From CAYRQP01 sp964426545 (GTDB lineage Bacteria; Fermentibacterota; Fermentibacteria; Fermentibacterales; JCC-6): a stretch of DNA of 62,150 nt. The DNA is taken from assembly GCA_964426545.1 (NCBI GenBank), contig CAYRQP010000012.1, positions 1 to 62,150 on the forward strand. Direction: 5' to 3'. Positions within the stretch are counted from its first letter, which is position 1. Every line of letters begins with the position of its first letter. The position numbers and the translations under genes were made by a program. Of the stretch, positions 58,273 to 62,150 are shown one piece after another. The notes under the pieces were generated by a model. It did not search any database, was not told the origin of the DNA, and saw only the letters and a list, made by a program, of their open reading frames with translations.

Positions 58273-60510
58273 ATGTATCGAATGTTAATCGTTCTTGTTC
58301 TTGTTGCTTCGTTTGCATCTGCTGATGCAGTTTACAAAAACAGCGAATCTGTCGAAAACGCTATATGGCTCGGAGCTGACGGCAGTGACGTTCTCATCGA
58401 ATTCAATCTTCAGGCACTGGATGCCAAAGAGATATTCACTAACGGTTTCGGAAGTGGTACGGAATTCAGCATTCCCGAAGAATGCGGTTCGAATGATATA
58501 GGAAGACCTGACCTGCCGATTCTGCGGAAACTTGTGCAGATTCCGGCTACAGGCGGAATAAGAGTAGAAATAGTATCAGACGAAACTACCGTTCTTGGTC
58601 TTTATTCCGTTGCCCCTTTCCAGGGATATCCATCGAGAAACGGTGAGACTCAGGCATGGAAAATCGATGAAACGGTTTATTCAACTTCAGCATTCTACCC
58701 GTCCGCCTGTGTACAACTCGAAGCGGTCGAAATCCTTCGTGATATCAGGGTTGCACGTGTTGTTTTCAATCCCGTCAGAGTCAATCCTGTAACAGGAGAG
58801 ACAATTATTACGACATCTGTCACAATCCGTCTTGTCAATGAAGGTTCCGGAGAGAACGAACTTCTCAGGAATGTGACTGCATATACAAGTAGTTACATGC
58901 CAATCTATGAGGAAGTACTCGGTTTCGATGACAATAGAGACACTACAACCGGTTCATATCTCGTTATCTCTTCACAGGAGGGATATGAATACGCACAGGA
59001 TCTTATTGACTGGAAACGGCAGACCGGTTTAGAAGTTCATTTCGGAAGAGTTCCAGATATCGGTTCGACGGTATCGGCAATCGAATCCTATATCGACAAC
59101 GCCTTCAACACCTGGTCGAATCCACCCGAGTGGATTCTGATAATCGGCGGTGAAGACGTAGTTCCCGCTCCTCAGGGAAGCGGAACTACATCAGACAATC
59201 GCTATGGCGTAATTGGTTCAGGATATGATCCGAGTATTCATGTGGGAAGAATCTGCGGCGGTGATACAGACAATCTTACATATCAGACTTGGAAGATACA
59301 AAGTTATGAAAACGATCCATATCAACCCGCTTCAAGCTGGTTTCAGGAAGGCGTGAGCATCGGCTCAACTGACTTTCAGGATCCATGGATGTCGTACCGG
59401 TATGCACAGGTTATGAGAACACATGAAATGACAGCTGCACTTTACTGTAACAGCGGTTCTTATGGTGGAGTCCCGCCCAGTATTACGAACCTTTCGGCGG
59501 AATTCAATGATGGTACTTCACTTGTCAGTTATATCGGACACGGTGATGTCACATATTGGGTTACGACCGGTTTCAGCAACGGCAATGTCGCTGCTTTGAC
59601 AAACGGCAGAAAACTTCCATGGATAAGTTCCATTGCCTGCCAGAATGCCAATTTCGAAGGCAATTACTGCTTCGGTGAAGCCTGGATGGCAGAGGGAACT
59701 ATAGCAAACCCCAAAGGTGCAGTCGGCTTCATGGGTGCAACAACGAATAGTCCTGTGGGACCCACTGATTCTCTGGCAATGTATCAGTTTAGAGGTTATT
59801 TCCAGGAAGAGATATATCACATGGGCGCTGCATTCGACTACGGCAAGATAAAGGCGTATCTCTATACCGGGGACAGTGGCAATAGCGATATGCATATGAT
59901 ATTTGGATGTCCGGAGTTCGATATTTTCACAGATACTTCACCACTTGTTTACTTAAGCGGTACTCATGACGCATACATTTCTGCAGGTAGTTACAGCGTA
60001 ACGGTTACAGCAGGAGGCTATCCGGTCGCAGGAGCACATGTGGGCATCGTGCAGGACACGACTCTTCTTGCTGGCGGATTTACCGATGCATCAGGTGTAG
60101 TCTCGTTTACGATTGGTACTATCCCGACACTTGACGATGTTACTGTAACCTGCACCAATCATAATGGGTATCCCTATGTTGGAACCGCTCAGGTGATAAC
60201 TGGAATCAACAGCGGGCAATCAGGGATTTCGGGAGTGCTGTCTCTTGACCGCCCTTATCCGAACCCTATAAGCAGTTCGGCTGTATTCACTTATTCGCTT
60301 CCTGTTTCCTGTAATGCTTCTCTCAGCGTTTTCGACATTTCGGGGAGAACGGTCTGTGATTTGACAGACGGTGACCACACAGCCGGTGTACATACTGTCA
60401 CATGGGACGGTACCGATGCGAATGGAACATCTGTACCGGGCGGTGTTTACCTCTACCGTCTTTCCACACCGAATGGTGTTGAAACCCAGTCCTGCGTGGT
60501 GATAAGGTAG
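58273..60510 (+). CDS. Secreted C25 (gingipain-like) cysteine peptidase with FlgD-Ig sorting-like tail
   Basis: 745 aa from the ATG at 58273 (AGAGGAA seven bases upstream); an in-frame ATG at 58249 is less likely. Signal peptide ending ASADA (about 1-20). A propeptide-like beta region (about 30-210) precedes the C25 catalytic domain (about 215-560): YLVISSQEGYEYAQDLIDWK, WILIIGGEDVVPAP, catalytic H423 in SYIGHGDVTYW and C456 in SSIACQNANFEG. An Ig-like domain (about 565-645) follows, and the C-terminal 90 residues form a FlgD-Ig/T9SS type A-like domain with YPNPISSSAVFTYSLP and GGVYLYRLST. Such tails direct export or surface attachment in FCB bacteria. Confidence 0.88.
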   Translation: MYRMLIVLVLVASFASADAVYKNSESVENAIWLGADGSDVLIEFNLQALDAKEIFTNGFGSGTEFSIPEECGSNDIGRPDLPILRKLVQIPATGGIRVEIVSDETTVLGLYSVAPFQGYPSRNGETQAWKIDETVYSTSAFYPSACVQLEAVEILRDIRVARVVFNPVRVNPVTGETIITTSVTIRLVNEGSGENELLRNVTAYTSSYMPIYEEVLGFDDNRDTTTGSYLVISSQEGYEYAQDLIDWKRQTGLEVHFGRVPDIGSTVSAIESYIDNAFNTWSNPPEWILIIGGEDVVPAPQGSGTTSDNRYGVIGSGYDPSIHVGRICGGDTDNLTYQTWKIQSYENDPYQPASSWFQEGVSIGSTDFQDPWMSYRYAQVMRTHEMTAALYCNSGSYGGVPPSITNLSAEFNDGTSLVSYIGHGDVTYWVTTGFSNGNVAALTNGRKLPWISSIACQNANFEGNYCFGEAWMAEGTIANPKGAVGFMGATTNSPVGPTDSLAMYQFRGYFQEEIYHMGAAFDYGKIKAYLYTGDSGNSDMHMIFGCPEFDIFTDTSPLVYLSGTHDAYISAGSYSVTVTAGGYPVAGAHVGIVQDTTLLAGGFTDASGVVSFTIGTIPTLDDVTVTCTNHNGYPYVGTAQVITGINSGQSGISGVLSLDRPYPNPISSSAVFTYSLPVSCNASLSVFDISGRTVCDLTDGDHTAGVHTVTWDGTDANGTSVPGGVYLYRLSTPNGVETQSCVVIR

Positions 60511-60546
60511 CAGTAAGGGAATTAGTCTGTATGGTACTGAACCTTC

Positions 60547-60637
60547 TCAGCAAAAGTGTCGTACTTCACTTCTCCCACTTTAGGTTGTTGGCAAACCAGT
60601 CAGGACTAAAGATGGAATAAGATGAAGTACGGTACTA
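60547..60637. repeat. Inverted GTACTTCACTT element and GAATAAG core, copy 4
   Basis: 60547-60571 is the exact reverse complement of 39018-39042. GGAATAAGATGAAGTACGGTACTA (60614-60637) is the fourth clear copy of the core module. Both lie between the C25 peptidase gene and the lipoprotein gene. Confidence 0.8.
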
Positions 60638-60694
60638 GCCGAAAACCTTGACTTGAAGTGGAATTGATGGAATTATTCATTGATGGAGGATTGG

Positions 60695-61216
60695 ATGATA
60701 AAAACAAAATTCGGCATAATAGTTTTGGTGTGTATCATGTCTGCAGGATGCGGGTGGAGCGGTTCGCAGAAGGACGTTGCCGATCAGTATGACAACATTC
60801 TGAATCTGATTACTGCGGAGGACTGGACTGCTTTCTTCGATTGCTTCTCTGTTAATACATGTACATTTCTCGATGATTTTGCAGCAGGACTCACTTCAAC
60901 TGGGCTCTACGGATATTCAAGCGGACTCGATCTTCTTTCCGAATCCGCAGAAACCACAGGGTTGCACAATCTTTCTCCCGATGTTTCTGTCATTCTTGAA
61001 AATGACCGTATGATGAACCTTACTGCATCAGGTTCTTCCGGGTCGAAAACATTTGTCTTCAAAAAAGAGGATGATATCTGGAAACTAGACCTCGAACAAC
61101 AGTTCAGGGCAACCTATGAGACTGCTCTGGAGGGAACCGGGATCTCCGTGGATGACATCATTGCTGCAGGAACCGATGATGAAAAAACGGCCCCGGACGA
61201 TACCGGAGCCGAATAA
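60695..61216 (+). CDS. Small lipoprotein of unknown function
   Basis: 173 aa from the ATG at 60695, with GGAGG five bases upstream; in-frame ATGs at 60680 and 60683 are less well placed. Signal MIKTKFGIIVLVCIMSAGC with lipidated C19. The rest is soluble; AEDWTAFFDCFSVNTC and FKKEDDIWKLDLEQQF resemble NTF2-like proteins, but the similarity is weak. The acidic C-terminal tail ends DDTGAE. No partner is evident. Confidence 0.7.
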   Translation: MIKTKFGIIVLVCIMSAGCGWSGSQKDVADQYDNILNLITAEDWTAFFDCFSVNTCTFLDDFAAGLTSTGLYGYSSGLDLLSESAETTGLHNLSPDVSVILENDRMMNLTASGSSGSKTFVFKKEDDIWKLDLEQQFRATYETALEGTGISVDDIIAAGTDDEKTAPDDTGAE

Positions 61217-61233
61217 AATGATTCGCACTATTT

Positions 61234-61845
61234 CTACTTAGAGTAAAACTCGACAACCATCCGTTCATCGACTTCGATAAGAACATCTTCACGGGCAGGC
61301 AGGGTTTTCATAACTATTTTCTTTTTTGCCGGGTCAACTTCGAGATAAGAAGCAATACCTATAGTTGAGCCTTCTGTAAGGTTTTCTTCGATTATCTTCA
61401 TTTTTTTGCTTTTTTCCTTCAGAGAGATAACATCTCCAACCCTTACGGAATAAGAAGGAATATCGACTTTCCTGCCGTTCACGGTAATATGACCGTGTGA
61501 GACTAGTTGTCTCGCTGCAGGAATCGATACTGCGAATCCGCCCCTGGCGACAATATTATCGAGTCTCTGCTCTATCAACTGAAGAAGATTCTGACCTGTG
61601 GCTCCCACCATTCTTGCAGCTTTACTGTAGTACATGCGGAGCTTTTTCTCGGTAAGACCGTAATTGAAACGAATCTTCTGCTTTTCCATGAGTTGTAGCT
61701 TGTAAGTAGAAGATCTTCCTCTGCGCCACTTTCCGCCGTGCTCCCCGGGGGGATTCTGGTTTGCAGGTTCCCTTTTTGTGAGTCCGGGCAACGGACTGCC
61801 GAGTGATCTGATTTTGCGGAATTTTGGTCCTCTGTAACGTGCCAT
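61234..61845 (-). CDS. rpsD: 30S ribosomal protein S4
   Basis: 203 aa. MARYRGPKFRKIRSLGS at the start, NPPGEHGGKWRRGRSSTYKL, then the S4 RNA-binding domain with RLDNIVARGGFAVSIPAARQ and LVSHGHITVNGRKVDIPSY. No N-terminal Cys set, so the zinc-free form. GGAGG lies before the ATG. It stands alone rather than in the S13-S11-S4-rpoA cluster within the visible region; genes upstream on its strand would lie beyond the repeat region at the window edge. Confidence 0.95.
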   Translation of the reverse strand: MARYRGPKFRKIRSLGSPLPGLTKREPANQNPPGEHGGKWRRGRSSTYKLQLMEKQKIRFNYGLTEKKLRMYYSKAARMVGATGQNLLQLIEQRLDNIVARGGFAVSIPAARQLVSHGHITVNGRKVDIPSYSVRVGDVISLKEKSKKMKIIEENLTEGSTIGIASYLEVDPAKKKIVMKTLPAREDVLIEVDERMVVEFYSK

Positions 61846-62035
61846 GCTTTCGCGCCTCCTTTTCTACGCTTCGTCAACCGGCTCAGTGATTACAACGACA
61901 CCCGCCGATGTACTGCACTCTGGCAGCCAAACACTGAACTTCAGCGTATATGTGTAAATAGAGCACAAATCTATGTGATAAGACCGCTATTTGTCAATAG
62001 CAAAAGTACCGATGTCACTTTTTCACTTCTATTTT

Positions 62036-62150
62036 AACAAAAGGCGGTGCGATTTTCGGGACATGATGGGCAATACAGAACAACGGGACACGATGGGCAA
62101 TACAGAACAACGGGACACGATGGGCAATACAGAACAACGGGACACGATGG
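62036..62150. repeat. 27-nt tandem repeat running off the window edge, joined to the composite repeat
   Basis: Units begin at 62057, 62084 and 62111, with a partial fourth from 62138. Each starts CGGGACAYGATGGGC and ends CAGAACAA; the first differs from the others by one base (T for C). Just before lies AAAGGCGGTGCGATTTTCGGGACA, the reverse complement of the CGCACCGCC box next to the hairpin at 23118. The whole of 61846-62150 holds no gene. Confidence 0.85.

Noticed and set aside
62057..62150. CRISPR array at the right edge
   Set aside because: Units are contiguous 27-mers with no unique spacers between repeats, and no cas gene is seen.

Overview
The window looks like part of a Gram-negative, anaerobic bacterium of the FCB superphylum, most like the uncultivated Fermentibacteria/Aegiribacteria type. 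This is an inference. It rests on a secretin-based type IV pilus, a heptose (LPS-type) pathway, several lipoproteins, a C25 (gingipain-like) peptidase with a FlgD-Ig/T9SS-like tail, a short Bacteroidetes-like primary sigma factor and a group-3c [NiFe] hydrogenase. The sequence is a scaffold: 100 Ns lie inside a gene, flanked by identical 55-nt ends, and several genes carry frameshifts.

Layout. 1-3.6 kb: decayed methyltransferase, GT4 glycosyltransferase and Wzx-like flippase (surface polysaccharide). 3.75-9.6 kb: FAD-linked 2-hydroxyacid dehydrogenase, four-cluster Fe-S protein, MvhD, MvhG, MvhA and the hydrogenase maturation protease. 9.6-16.2 kb: an opposed operon of citrate synthase, aconitase, LarA-type lactate racemase and an unknown protein, with divergent isocitrate dehydrogenase carrying an inserted Cys-rich loop. 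16.2-22.9 kb: parvulin lipoproteins, an aminotransferase, then rluD, a membrane protein, truA, a deoxyhypusine-synthase-like protein and a SPOR lipoprotein, followed by tRNA-Gly. 23-29 kb: FIST sensor, ABM protein, Fe-ADH and a hybrid histidine kinase. 29.1-31 kb: tRNA-Cys and a CD1871A/4Fe-4S/TlpA redox module. 31-41 kb: glycosyltransferases, GH57, a MurU/AmgK-like pair, trpS and cysS. 41.5-47.7 kb: a type IV pilus operon with a PilM-PilN fusion and a PilP carrying a large extra N-terminal domain. 47.7-57.9 kb: rsmD, coaD, aminotransferase, heptose genes, primary sigma factor, M23 peptidase, a second IDH-family enzyme and an HD protein. 58-62 kb: C25 peptidase, lipoprotein and rpsD.

The central metabolic genes suggest an organism that makes 2-oxoglutarate through the oxidative TCA branch and links 2-hydroxyacid/2-oxoacid interconversion to H2. 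The hydrogenase operon has no HdrA; a GlcD-like flavoprotein and an HdrC/ferredoxin-like protein occupy its place, which is the strongest candidate here for an undescribed enzyme complex.

The long intergenic spaces are filled by families of short palindromic repeats. One is composite: a GGGACA/TGTCCC hairpin, a CGCACCGCC box and a GAATAAG..GTACGG core. Others are GGGGACGGAGGAG inverted repeats, AAGTGA-N5-TCACTT palindromes, and a 27-nt tandem repeat at the right edge.
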